Source: Pseudomonas sessilinigenes
GTDB lineage: Bacteria > Pseudomonadota > Gammaproteobacteria > Pseudomonadales > Pseudomonadaceae
Length of the DNA stretch: 64,000 nucleotides
Reading direction: 5' to 3'
Assembly: GCF_003850565.1 (NCBI RefSeq)
Contig: NZ_CP027706.1
Coordinates: 3,348,001-3,412,000 of the forward strand
Of this stretch, positions 34,240 to 40,360 are shown one piece after another (positions within the stretch are counted from its first letter, which is position 1; every line of letters starts with the position of its first letter). The notes below the pieces were generated by a model. That model was not told the origin of the DNA and ran no database searches. It saw nothing but the letters and a program-made list of their open reading frames with translations. The translations under genes were made by a program, and so were the position numbers.

Positions 34240-34527
34240 TTAAAGGCAGATACGGTTGAGCTGGATGTTGCGATCGAGCCGCTGCAGTAGCCGAAGTGTT
34301 GTTTCTTGAGCAAAAACTGAGTCTTGGTATTCCTGCCTCACAGCCCCCTCAGGAGAAGATCTGTGTACACGCTGGCGAAGTGCTTCAATGGCTGGTTCGA
34401 CCAACGAGCGGTCGAGCAATGAAGCTTTGAAGAGATCAGCAATATCGTCGATCTCGACCTCTCGAAGAGCACAGGTAATGGTCAAAAGGAGACCACTGAA
34501 CTCGGGGTGGTTGAAGATTGGATTCAT
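34240..34527 (-). CDS. Small hypothetical protein, 95 aa
   Basis: The start is MNPIFNHPEFSG at 34527 (aggaa upstream, and overlapping the stop of the DUF3275 gene by 4 bp); the frame is open further upstream inside the previous gene but without a site. The product is helical (LLLTITCALREVEIDDIADLFKASLL, EPAIEALRQRVHR, TTLRLLQRLDRNIQ). No signal peptide or known motif. Translational coupling to the DUF3275 gene is clear. Confidence 0.62.
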   Translation of the reverse strand: MNPIFNHPEFSGLLLTITCALREVEIDDIADLFKASLLDRSLVEPAIEALRQRVHRSSPEGAVRQEYQDSVFAQETTLRLLQRLDRNIQLNRICL

Positions 34528-35129
34528 GCTGCTTTCCTGTTCCAGGTTTGGGTTTTGAAATCCATGGAGTAACCGAGCTGTTCCATGCGGGAGCATTGGG
34601 CTCGCAGACGCTTTCGGTCGACAGTGGTGTCGAGCTTCACTGTTTCTGTCAGTGGCCAAACAGTGCCGAACAACTCCGCATCGGCTGCTGTGTCGATTGT
34701 TGCCGCTGGAGTTTTGGGCTCCATTCCGAATGGTTCATCCGACGCGAGAGCGCTGTTGGACGTTTTTTGAGTCGCGGGCTCAGAAACCGGTGGGGACGCA
34801 AGGGGTGTCGCCGTTTCCTCCTCCAACGGATCGGGAACGTTCGTCGACAGTTGCTCCTCATCTTCTTCGCTGAGTGTCGTTACTTCATCGAGGGTCATCC
34901 CTTCGAGTTCGGCCCTGATCTCCACGACCAGCCGCCCACCATGTGAGTAGTACGAAGGGCGGATCTGCTTGATAGCAAAATCGCCCTGGTACTTACCCTC
35001 CTGGTATTGATCAAGCAGGGCATCCTTGATGGTGAACTCACCGATTGACGTAGCAAGACGCCCAACGTTGAAGAGGCCAAGCCGGCCGGAGACAGTACGA
35101 ATGGCCAGTTGGCCTTTGATAGTGATCAT
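34524..35129 (-). CDS. DUF3275 family protein
   Basis: A 201-residue protein. The N-terminal domain (ITIKGQLAIRTVSGRLGLFNVGRLATSIGEF, GKYQGDFAIKQIRPSYY, GGRLVVEIRAELEGM) has the beta-rich pattern of DUF3275, a family confined to these elements. A long acidic, Pro/Thr-rich linker (about 82-145) leads to a basic C-terminal helix with DRKRLRAQCSRMEQLGYSMDFKTQTW. The first part looks like a nucleic-acid or small-ligand binding barrel, but the function is unknown. It belongs to the maintenance gene series. Confidence 0.82.
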   Translation of the reverse strand: MITIKGQLAIRTVSGRLGLFNVGRLATSIGEFTIKDALLDQYQEGKYQGDFAIKQIRPSYYSHGGRLVVEIRAELEGMTLDEVTTLSEEDEEQLSTNVPDPLEEETATPLASPPVSEPATQKTSNSALASDEPFGMEPKTPAATIDTAADAELFGTVWPLTETVKLDTTVDRKRLRAQCSRMEQLGYSMDFKTQTWNRKAA

Positions 35130-35152
35130 AGAGGCTCCCCGAAATGCCAGAG

Positions 35153-35174
35153 GAGCACCTGCGGGTGCTCCCGC
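35153..35174 (-). promoter_or_regulatory. Leader with alternative hairpins before DUF3275
   Basis: gagcacc (35153-35159) pairs with ggtgctc (35164-35170). Alternatively, gcggg (35161-35165) pairs with cccgc (35170-35174). The two stems exclude each other. Position: about 24 nt before the start codon. Confidence 0.62.
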
Positions 35175-35216
35175 GAGGGTGGTTAGAGAAAAGAACCTAG
35201 AAGACCGGCAATCCTT

Positions 35217-35909
35217 CTAATCGGCAGCCGTTGGGGTCGATGATCGGACTCGAACATCAGCTTGCCCTGCCAAAGTGAGTACACGAATGAACTCCTCGGG
35301 AAAACCTTCTTCTGCCTGTCGGGCCTGCAGAGTTGAAAGATCGAAACCCAAAATTGCATTCAGGTGTTTGTCCGTCCAGGGAGTGCCGATTAGTTTGAAG
35401 CCAACAGCATCGCTATCTGGAAGGGCAAAGCACTCGAACATGAGTTGAGTCGTATCTGCGTGTTCTACCAGGTGTTGAAGTTCATCCCATTCCTCATCAG
35501 GCAAATGGGCAGATGTAACCTCGAAAACGCGGCTGTAAAACCCGGTTTCGAAGGACAACTGGTTGATCAGTACCTGTGCAACTTCAGCAGATCCCAAATC
35601 ACAGATCTGCTGTGAGGTGCCATTGTTTTCTCCGTGCAATGAGTAAACCACGGTATGGATAAAGCCCTGGTTCGTCAGGGCTTCGGTTTCGGGTGAGGAC
35701 GGGCCGTTAATGGCAGCAGCATGAGTATCGTTGTACACGCACTCTTTACCGATAAGTTGCCAGTCTTGGAGCGATTCCTGATGGCTGATGAGTGATCGAT
35801 AACAAGGCTCATAGACCTCGCCAGCTACGTCAGGGGTGATCATCAGTTCACGGGTAAGGAGGAAGTTTTGGTAACCACGGAAGAAGGGGTTTGATCGGGA
35901 GTGGGTCAT
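35217..35909 (-). CDS. Hypothetical protein, 230 aa
   Basis: The start MTHSRSNPFFRGY at 35909 has agaggat upstream. The product is soluble, acidic and mixed in secondary structure (LLTRELMITPDVAGEVYEPCYRS; WQLIGKECVYNDTHAAAINGP; GFIHTVVYSLHGENN; FDLSTLQARQAEEGFPEEFIRVL). No signal peptide, membrane segment or catalytic motif that I recognise. It is one of the series of unnamed maintenance-module genes, each behind its own leader hairpin. Confidence 0.68.
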   Translation of the reverse strand: MTHSRSNPFFRGYQNFLLTRELMITPDVAGEVYEPCYRSLISHQESLQDWQLIGKECVYNDTHAAAINGPSSPETEALTNQGFIHTVVYSLHGENNGTSQQICDLGSAEVAQVLINQLSFETGFYSRVFEVTSAHLPDEEWDELQHLVEHADTTQLMFECFALPDSDAVGFKLIGTPWTDKHLNAILGFDLSTLQARQAEEGFPEEFIRVLTLAGQADVRVRSSTPTAAD

Positions 35910-35933
35910 GAGACATCCTCTAAGGGAGGAGTC

Positions 35934-35956
35934 GCCCAGAGGGCGGCCCCTCTGGG
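35934..35956 (-). promoter_or_regulatory. Leader with alternative hairpins before the 230-aa gene
   Basis: cccagagg (35935-35942) pairs perfectly with cctctggg (35949-35956). A shorter stem, cgccc (35934-35938) with gggcg (35941-35945), competes for the same bases. It ends about 25 nt before ATG 35909. Confidence 0.65.
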
Positions 35957-35985
35957 TGGTGTGAAGTGAAAGGCAAGCTGTTGGT

Positions 35986-36294
35986 TCAGACTTGCTGGAG
36001 CTCGATTGAGATGTATGGCGACTCCCCTGCTGGGAAGTTGACTTGCAGCGAAAGCGGGATCCAGTCGCGTGTGCGTCCAGAACTCCGTTTTGCATAAACC
36101 CCGAATGAGATCGGAGAGGTGTGCTGGTGCAGCTTTAGCTCTTGCCACGCAGCTTGAACAACGCTTGCTAGGCGCTGGCTCATTTCAGCAACCCGTAATG
36201 GGTTTTTTAGGTAAACCGCACGCATCCAAGCGGCGTTGTCCAGTATTACTGGGTAGGTGTGATAGGCGACTGGTGATGCAGTGGAAGGTGACAT
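35986..36294 (-). CDS. Small hypothetical protein, 102 aa
   Basis: The start MSPSTASPVAYHTYPVILD at 36294 is the first ATG compatible with the leader hairpin; earlier in-frame codons run back through it. The product has a helical centre (AEMSQRLASVVQAAWQELKLHQ) and a strand-rich end (PISFGVYAKRSSGRTRDWIPLSLQVNFP). No recognisable motif. It is followed 29 bp later by the next leader hairpin and gene. Confidence 0.6.
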   Translation of the reverse strand: MSPSTASPVAYHTYPVILDNAAWMRAVYLKNPLRVAEMSQRLASVVQAAWQELKLHQHTSPISFGVYAKRSSGRTRDWIPLSLQVNFPAGESPYISIELQQV

Positions 36295-36311
36295 GCGAGG
36301 TCTCCATGGAG

Positions 36312-36343
36312 CGAGGCCTCGTCCGCGAGGATGAGATCCTCGC
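36312..36343 (-). promoter_or_regulatory. Leader with alternative hairpins before the 102-aa gene
   Basis: gcgaggat (36325-36332) pairs perfectly with atcctcgc (36336-36343). Alternatively, cctcg (36317-36321) pairs with cgagg (36326-36330). Further dyads fill the rest of the 255-bp gap: ggagcc/ggctcc (36441-36461) and cgctgtcg/cgacagcg (36470-36486). Confidence 0.62.
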
Positions 36344-36549
36344 AGGTAGGTGAAGTTGAAACACTCCATCGACCAACTGGCCGATGCGATCGCGCTACCG
36401 AGTGCTATGCGATCTTTGGTTTGGGTTAACGCAGTGCGCCGGAGCCTTAAACCCTGGCTCCTTTGGAGGCGCTGTCGACGACAGCGAACCAATCCGGAAT
36501 GGGTGGCGCGACGAGATCGTCGTGCCAGGTGACGCGATGATGCAGAGGA

Positions 36550-36867
36550 TCAGTCATGGATGGGGTGCGGTTCGATTGGGGGAGTAATATCGTCTGGGTC
36601 CACTCTGGACCAGCCTCCACCGTTAATAGCTGCCACTGTTCCAGCCATCCAGGCCTTGTTAAGTGCAGGTACGTTTTTGAACAATGCAGGAGTACTTGGT
36701 TTATTTGAGAGCTGAGCTTCTTTACCAGCTATATGTGCTTCGATCTCAGCTTGGTAACTGGATATTGCATCACCAGTAATCTCAGCCTTTTCATAATCGG
36801 TACGAATGTCGAGTATCCGCATGAGTTGGGTGCCAAAGTCCATCGCTGATGAATGAGAAAATGACAT
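36550..36867 (-). CDS. Small hypothetical protein, 105 aa
   Basis: MSFSHSSAMDFGTQLM starts at 36867. A charged helix follows (ILDIRTDYEKAEITGDAISSYQAEIEAHIAGKEAQL), then a Pro-rich region and GTVAAINGGGWSRVDPDDI. No signal peptide or catalytic motif. A 12-bp leader hairpin sits about 30 nt upstream of the start. An unnamed member of the maintenance series. Confidence 0.6.
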   Translation of the reverse strand: MSFSHSSAMDFGTQLMRILDIRTDYEKAEITGDAISSYQAEIEAHIAGKEAQLSNKPSTPALFKNVPALNKAWMAGTVAAINGGGWSRVDPDDITPPIEPHPIHD

Positions 36868-36897
36868 GCGTAGCCTCCATCTGGCAGCGGCTGAGGG

Positions 36898-36925
36898 CAG
36901 CTCTTGAGGATTACCTCAAGAGCTG
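36898..36925 (-). promoter_or_regulatory. 12-bp leader hairpin before the 105-aa gene
   Basis: cagctcttgagg (36898-36909) and cctcaagagctg (36914-36925) form a perfect 12-bp stem with a 4-base loop, the longest in the series. It also lies just after the stop of the preceding gene only in the sense of the next transcript segment, so it may act as an RNA processing or stability element. Confidence 0.68.
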
Positions 36926-36949
36926 ATATTGGAATAGTGAGAGTTAGCG

Positions 36950-37294
36950 TCAGAACGGCATGCCTTCGTAAATATTGTCCATCAAGGCAAGAGCGGCCTT
37001 TTTTGCAAGGAGGTGGTGCTGGTTGTCCAGCTTGATACCTTGCTGTGCAGCTACTCGCTTGAACAACTCGTCATGAGGGAACTGATAGGACGCCACTTGC
37101 TTATACAATGAGTTGAGCAGGTGAGCCTCGTATATTTCGAAGTACAGGCCACAAGCATGCATTGCCTCTTCTTGAAGTTCCTCAACCTGCTCGGCAAATC
37201 GCTGCTCGAGGATGTCGAGACGCAGGAAGGAACTCGAGACAAATGGGTTAGTGACGAAAACTTGACCGGCGAAGATCTGAGTGGCTTGAGGCAT
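36950..37294 (-). CDS. Hypothetical protein, 114 aa
   Basis: The start MPQATQIFAGQVFVTNPF at 37294 has an aggag site. The product begins with a strand region and continues as long helices (LDILEQRFAEQVEELQEEAMHACGLYFEIYEAHLLNSLY; LFKRVAAQQGIKLDNQHHLLAKKAALALMDNIY). No signal peptide or motif known to me. It is coupled to its neighbours only through the shared transcript; leader hairpins flank it on both sides. Confidence 0.62.
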   Translation of the reverse strand: MPQATQIFAGQVFVTNPFVSSSFLRLDILEQRFAEQVEELQEEAMHACGLYFEIYEAHLLNSLYKQVASYQFPHDELFKRVAAQQGIKLDNQHHLLAKKAALALMDNIYEGMPF

Positions 37295-37323
37295 GGTGAT
37301 TCTCCTGAGAAAGAGGGTCACCA

Positions 37324-37345
37324 GCCCAACGGGCGATGAGCCCGT
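37324..37345 (-). promoter_or_regulatory. Leader with alternative hairpins before the 114-aa gene
   Basis: acgggc (37329-37334) pairs with gcccgt (37340-37345), or gccc (37324-37327) pairs with gggc (37331-37334). The two pairings compete. It ends about 30 nt before ATG 37294. Confidence 0.55.
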
Positions 37346-37407
37346 AGAGGGTATTGATAAGTTAACCGGCCAGCGTATAACCGACCTTGGGAGGTACCGA
37401 GGTTGTC

Positions 37408-37656
37408 CTACCGCGTTGGAAGCACATAGTTCAGACCATCGCGCAAGCAGAGAGCCCGGTCCTCGTAACGGTTGGAGCGTTGCAGAACTTGTCCGCAAGC
37501 GTCGGTGAGCTGCCAATAGCATTCGCCCGATTCTAGTTCGTCTATCAATATTGCAAGCAGTTGGGGGCCAACCACCAAAAGCTCAAGTTTTTGAGTGCCA
37601 ACTTGCACGCTGTAAGACAGCTCAAAGCCATCTAACTCGTTCTCGTCGATACACAT
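37408..37656 (-). CDS. Small hypothetical protein, 82 aa
   Basis: The start MCIDENELDGFELSY at 37656 is preferred to an ATG two codons earlier because aagga is well placed only for it. The product is a compact alpha/beta type (LSYSVQVGTQKLELLVVGPQLLAILIDEL, CYWQLTDACGQVL) ending in basic LCLRDGLNYVLPTR. Four cysteines are present. No known family. It is part of the maintenance gene series. Confidence 0.58.
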   Translation of the reverse strand: MCIDENELDGFELSYSVQVGTQKLELLVVGPQLLAILIDELESGECYWQLTDACGQVLQRSNRYEDRALCLRDGLNYVLPTR

Positions 37657-37712
37657 GGGCATTTCCTTGATTAAATAGCGGTGCTTCGATTAGGGGAAGT
37701 AGGAGCTAAGAA

Positions 37713-37862
37713 TTAAGCGATAAACGAATGCTCTTGTGTCTCGTTTTTATTGTGAAAGTAATGACCTACAAGGCCAATCAGGGAGAAGCTCATCAGCACC
37801 AGGTCTCCGAGAACTACGCTGGCGGCGAATGCGATGAGGTTTAACTTGAGCATTGTGTTCAT
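37713..37862 (-). CDS. Single-helix membrane protein, 49 aa
   Basis: MNTMLKLNLIAFAASVVLGDLVLMSF starts at 37862, behind aggaatt. One hydrophobic helix spans roughly residues 8-38, followed by a polar tail (HNKNETQEHS). The frame is open upstream, but the leader hairpin at 37886-37907 and the ribosome site fix this start. It resembles the other tiny membrane proteins in this region (38742-38867, 38869-39045). Function unknown. Confidence 0.6.
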   Translation of the reverse strand: MNTMLKLNLIAFAASVVLGDLVLMSFSLIGLVGHYFHNKNETQEHSFIA

Positions 37863-37885
37863 GGACAATTCCTTTTGTAAGAACA

Positions 37886-37907
37886 AAGGCGCCTGAGGCG
37901 GCGCCTT
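37886..37907 (-). promoter_or_regulatory. Leader with alternative hairpins before the 49-aa gene
   Basis: aaggcgcc (37886-37893) pairs perfectly with ggcgcctt (37900-37907). A competing stem is cgcc (37890-37893) with ggcg (37897-37900). On the minus strand a T-run (tttgttctt) follows, so it could also end the DUF3577 transcript. Confidence 0.62.
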
Positions 37908-37926
37908 GATTTGAAGTTGCCGAAAG

Positions 37927-38403
37927 TTATGCGGCGTTTTGTTGAGCATCTCCAGAGACATCGGAATCAGCAGCGTCTTTGGGTTCGGCTTCGTGGACGG
38001 TTTCACTATCGTCTTTGGGTTTGGCTTCGTAAACGGTTTCACCGTCGACTTTGATCCAACCCAAAAAGAGCAACCGGCCTTTGAGGCTTGCACCAGACTG
38101 ACCCTTTTTTTCACCTTTATCGTAAGTGAACGAGTCTGCCCAGATATCACCGATGCGGAAAGACACAAGGACTTTCTTACCAGCCTCGACCGCTTCTATG
38201 CAGCGGCGGACGAGTTTGGTTGCTTCGGTACCAACGACATTGCAGTCGATGTAAGAATACTCGACAGCATCGCTGGCTCCATGAAGAGCGGCGATGGTTG
38301 TAGCGATGAAGGGGTTGCCTTTGCGTGGCGTTACTTCGCGGATACGGTTCAGGTAGCCGATGCCAGTGGTGTGCAGGTCAAAGTATTTAGTGTCATTGCT
38401 CAT
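37927..38403 (-). CDS. DUF3577 protein (STY4534 family, element replication protein)
   Basis: A 158-residue protein that I recognise as the STY4534/DUF3577 family from the motifs YFDLHTTGIGYLNRIREVTP, VEYSYIDCNVVGTEATKLVRR, CIEAVEAGKKVLVSFRIGD and KGRLLFLGWIKVDG. These give a single-strand-binding-like beta barrel. An acidic repeat tail (KPKDDSETVHEAEPKDAADSD) follows, like the tail of SSB. The family is annotated as an ICE replication protein. The start 38403 (MSNDTKYF) has ggaga upstream. It is the first gene after the promoter/leader module at 38.4-38.7 kb. Confidence 0.87.
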   Translation of the reverse strand: MSNDTKYFDLHTTGIGYLNRIREVTPRKGNPFIATTIAALHGASDAVEYSYIDCNVVGTEATKLVRRCIEAVEAGKKVLVSFRIGDIWADSFTYDKGEKKGQSGASLKGRLLFLGWIKVDGETVYEAKPKDDSETVHEAEPKDAADSDVSGDAQQNAA

Positions 38404-38428
38404 GGTGAATCTCCAATTTCGGTTGAAA

Positions 38429-38468
38429 GCGGAGAAACACTTCGCCCATGGGGGAAAGTATTCCCCGC
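38429..38468 (-). promoter_or_regulatory. 40-nt conserved leader element, copy R1
   Basis: First of three 40-bp elements (others at 39480-39519 and 39551-39590) sharing gcRgagaaacact on one side and a hairpin on the other. Here the outer arms are gcgg/ccgc and the inner stem is ggggaa-agta-ttcccc (38451-38466). On the minus strand it reads hairpin, then agtgtttctccgc, then tttcaacc before the DUF3577 start. The 338-bp gap also holds the dyad atcaatca/tgattgat (38525-38548). Confidence 0.65.
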
Positions 38469-38637
38469 GAGGGTTAGAGCTCGGGATGGTGGGTATGCTG
38501 ATGTAGCTTAGTTTGGCTGCTTCCATCAATCATTGCTGACTGATTGATCGCGCTTCCGGAAGCTTGGCGATCTTGGGTTAATCAACACCTGTGAAGGTGG
38601 GCAGTCTTTCAGATTATGACTGCTCGGGCTTGGGTTA

Positions 38638-38694
38638 CTGACGACGTCAGCAGCACACGCCTACAAGAATGGAAACGGACTATTCGCTTGTCAA
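38638..38694 (-). promoter_or_regulatory. Putative promoter/operator module P1
   Basis: On the minus strand a ttgaca box (38689-38694) lies 38 bp before the 13-bp dyad ctgacgacgtcag (38638-38650). The same pair, 37 bp apart, recurs at 39670-39725, and the sequence between is partly conserved. It follows directly after the terminator at 38701-38730 and would drive the DUF3577-to-SNF2 gene series. The -10 box is not clear. Confidence 0.55.
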
Positions 38695-38700
38695 GCCCCC

Positions 38701-38730
38701 AGAAAGAAAAAGCCCTCTGGGTGGAGGGCT
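38701..38730 (-). terminator. Terminator after the two tiny membrane-protein genes
   Basis: On the minus strand, agccctc and gagggct (38711-38717 / 38724-38730) form a 7-bp stem, followed by tttttctttct. It lies 12 bp after the 41-aa gene and just before promoter module P1, so it separates two transcripts. Confidence 0.8.
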
Positions 38731-38741
38731 TGGTCTGAGAA

Positions 38742-38867
38742 TTAATGGGCACGAAGTAATTTTTGGCACTTACGTTTTACGTTCGGCCAGTCGGCCCACA
38801 CAGCCATGCTTACGCAAACAAGCAGCAGGCCAGTCAGCATGATGAGGCCAAAAGTTGTCTGGCTCAT
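38742..38867 (-). CDS. Tiny membrane protein, 41 aa
   Basis: A 41-codon frame starting MSQTTFGLIMLTGLLLVCVS. One hydrophobic helix (about 6-24) is followed by WADWPNVKRKCQKLLRAH, a basic tail predicted to stay in the cytoplasm. The ATG has a perfect ggagg site 5 bp upstream, which lies inside the last codons of the 58-aa gene, one base before its stop. The coupling and the terminator right after it make it a credible gene despite its size. Function unknown. Confidence 0.65.
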   Translation of the reverse strand: MSQTTFGLIMLTGLLLVCVSMAVWADWPNVKRKCQKLLRAH

Positions 38868-38868
38868 G

Positions 38869-39045
38869 TCAGTCCTCCGGAGTGAGGCAAATGCCTGTGA
38901 TCCAGATTACAACACCTACAACAAGCGCGAAAGCCGTTAGCAGGCGATGATCACTGAGGAAGATACCTACGATGCCAGCGGCGACGGAGGTGGTGCCGAT
39001 CTTGCGAAGGTCATCTGCAATCACAGCTCTTTTTTTGTTGACCAT
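38869..39045 (-). CDS. Small membrane protein, 58 aa
   Basis: A 58-codon frame starting MVNKKRAVIADDLRKIGTT with a charged N-terminus. Two hydrophobic stretches follow (SVAAGIVGIFL; LLTAFALVVGVVIWITGICL), then an acidic end (TPED). The ribosome site aaggaa lies 6 bp upstream of ATG 39045. It ends one base before the start of the 41-aa gene and presumably works with it. A leader hairpin (39061-39095) precedes it, as for its neighbours. Confidence 0.65.
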   Translation of the reverse strand: MVNKKRAVIADDLRKIGTTSVAAGIVGIFLSDHRLLTAFALVVGVVIWITGICLTPED

Positions 39046-39060
39046 AGCTTTCCTTAGATC

Positions 39061-39095
39061 GCCAGGCCTTCACCCCGCCAGGTGAGGTGCCTGGC
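39061..39095 (-). promoter_or_regulatory. Leader hairpin before the 58-aa gene
   Basis: gccaggc (39061-39067) pairs with gcctggc (39089-39095), with an inner tcacc/ggtga stem. Alternatively, gccagg (39078-39083 region) pairs with cctggc (39090-39095). It ends 16 nt before ATG 39045. Confidence 0.6.
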
Positions 39096-39111
39096 ATGAG
39101 GGGGAGTGGAT

Positions 39112-39456
39112 TTACAGCGGTGCTACTGGGGCTATGAGTTCATCCAGGGAGCCAAGGAGCGGCTTTTTAGGTTTCGCCGGTTTACGTGTACGACGTTTCG
39201 CCGGGGCAGCAGGCTTGGTATTGCTATCAAACCACTGATTTAGGTCCACGCCGCGGCGAGCGAGCGTAGGCACACGACTGAGCTCCTCCCAGTCATTGCG
39301 AGTATCAAATGCAGCTGCCACGACGGTAGCTGTGGGTATGGCGTGGACAACTTCAGCGTGTGAGGGACGTTTCAGCGCACTAAGGAACACTCTGGTGAGA
39401 GTGCCGAGCGCATAGCCAATACGGAAGTAAGACGACGGTGAAGGCATATCATTCAT
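39112..39456 (-). CDS. Hypothetical protein with basic C-terminus, 114 aa
   Basis: The N-terminal part is mildly hydrophobic (YFRIGYALGTLTRVFLSALKR). A mixed middle (VVHAIPTATVVAAAFDTRNDWEEL) leads to a strongly basic, Pro/Ala-rich segment (KPAAPAKRRTRKPAKPKKP), then SLDELIAPVAPL. The basic segment suggests DNA or RNA contact. The start 39456 has aggagaag just upstream and lies 23 bp from leader copy R2. It would be the first gene of the transcript from module P2. Family not recognised. Confidence 0.65.
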   Translation of the reverse strand: MNDMPSPSSYFRIGYALGTLTRVFLSALKRPSHAEVVHAIPTATVVAAAFDTRNDWEELSRVPTLARRGVDLNQWFDSNTKPAAPAKRRTRKPAKPKKPLLGSLDELIAPVAPL

Positions 39457-39479
39457 AGTGCTTCTCCTGCGGTTGAAAT

Positions 39480-39590
39480 GCGGAGAAACACTGACCCTGA
39501 TGGGAAGTGAATTCCCCGCTGGGTGTGTTTTGAATGGGCTGTAAGAAAAGGCAGAGAAACACTACGCCCGGCAGGGACGTGGTTCCCTGC
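39480..39590 (-). promoter_or_regulatory. Two 40-nt conserved leader elements, copies R2 and R3
   Basis: R2 is 39480-39519 and R3 is 39551-39590. Each is exactly 40 bp, like R1. R2 has gcgg/ccgc outer arms and gggaa/ttccc inside. R3 has gcag/ctgc, a paired change that keeps the stem, and a perfect gcaggga/tccctgc hairpin (39571-39590). Such compensated change points to function as RNA. Confidence 0.65.
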
Positions 39591-39669
39591 AGGATTTGCG
39601 GAAGGGGCTTCTATCGACTGCGGTCGATTGATCGTACTACCAGAAGCTGAACGACCTTTGGGCATGTTG

Positions 39670-39725
39670 CTGACGACGTCAGCAGATCACGTCCTAATAA
39701 TCGGAGGGGGAGCAGGTTGTGTCAA
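39670..39725 (-). promoter_or_regulatory. Putative promoter/operator module P2
   Basis: A minus-strand ttgaca box (39720-39725) and the dyad ctgacgacgtcag (39670-39682) are arranged as in P1. Between them, attattaggacgtg here parallels attcttgtaggcgtg in P1. It would drive the 39456 gene and the two tiny membrane-protein genes. Confidence 0.55.
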
Positions 39726-39987
39726 GCGGGGGGAGATATGGAGGGCTGATGGGGGAAAGGGGAAGGCCGGCTAGAGCCGCCGTTGGAGGCAGGTCCAGCC
39801 GTGTCTAGAAAAAAGGTTGAAGGAGCCACCTGTGTTGGAATCGTCGATCCCTGGGCATTGATCGCCTCGATTCTCTCCACCTGACCATTTTCGTGGCTTT
39901 GGCCAGCAAACGTGGGGCACGCATCCGCGCACAAAAGGAGCCCAGCTTTTCGCCGGCGGGCCACCGGCAGTGAAGAACTACACCCAA

Positions 39988-40273
39988 TTGGGTAGCCTCA
40001 TCACCCTGAAGCAAGGCAATGAGGCTACCCAAATAGGGGAAAAAAGGATGGGCCACTTTACCAAAGTGGCCCTTCGATTAGATATGCACCGAACCCTTTC
40101 AAACTCTATGTGCCTGTGAACTCGATCACGAGTTAGACGGCTGCGCGACTAGGAGAGCAGGGAGACACAGGGAGAGTTACAGGATCCACACGTCCTTCCC
40201 GGAGCTAAACGTGCTTAGGTTTGGTGTTGAAGCGAACCGCAACACCTGGGCGCTACTGATGACCGTCAGTAGC
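39988..40273. other. Non-coding region dense in inverted repeats
   Basis: No credible gene lies between 39726 and 40360. Five clear dyads lie in 286 bp: a 14-bp stem (39988-40001 / 40019-40032), gggccacttt/aaagtggccc (40050-40072, with a minus-strand T-run after it, so terminator-like), aactcg/cgagtt (40119-40134), ggtgttg/caacacc (40223-40246) and gctactga/tcagtagc (40252-40273). Options are an origin of transfer or replication, a structured RNA, or clustered terminators downstream of pilM. Confidence 0.6.
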
Positions 40274-40360
40274 CAGCGGGGTTAAACCAATATTGATGTC
40301 ATTATGTTGTCGGACTTACGCATATGCAAGCCAGGGGCCACCTGTTTCACACGATTGTAG

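Noticed and set aside
31700..39100. CRISPR array as explanation for the regularly placed hairpins
   Set aside because: The stems differ in sequence, lie between genes at irregular distance, and there are no equal-length spacers or cas genes.
39722..40056. Overlapping short frames in the region between the 114-aa gene and pilM
   Set aside because: No ribosome sites, no hydrophobic or domain pattern; the region is better explained by promoter module P2 and inverted repeats.
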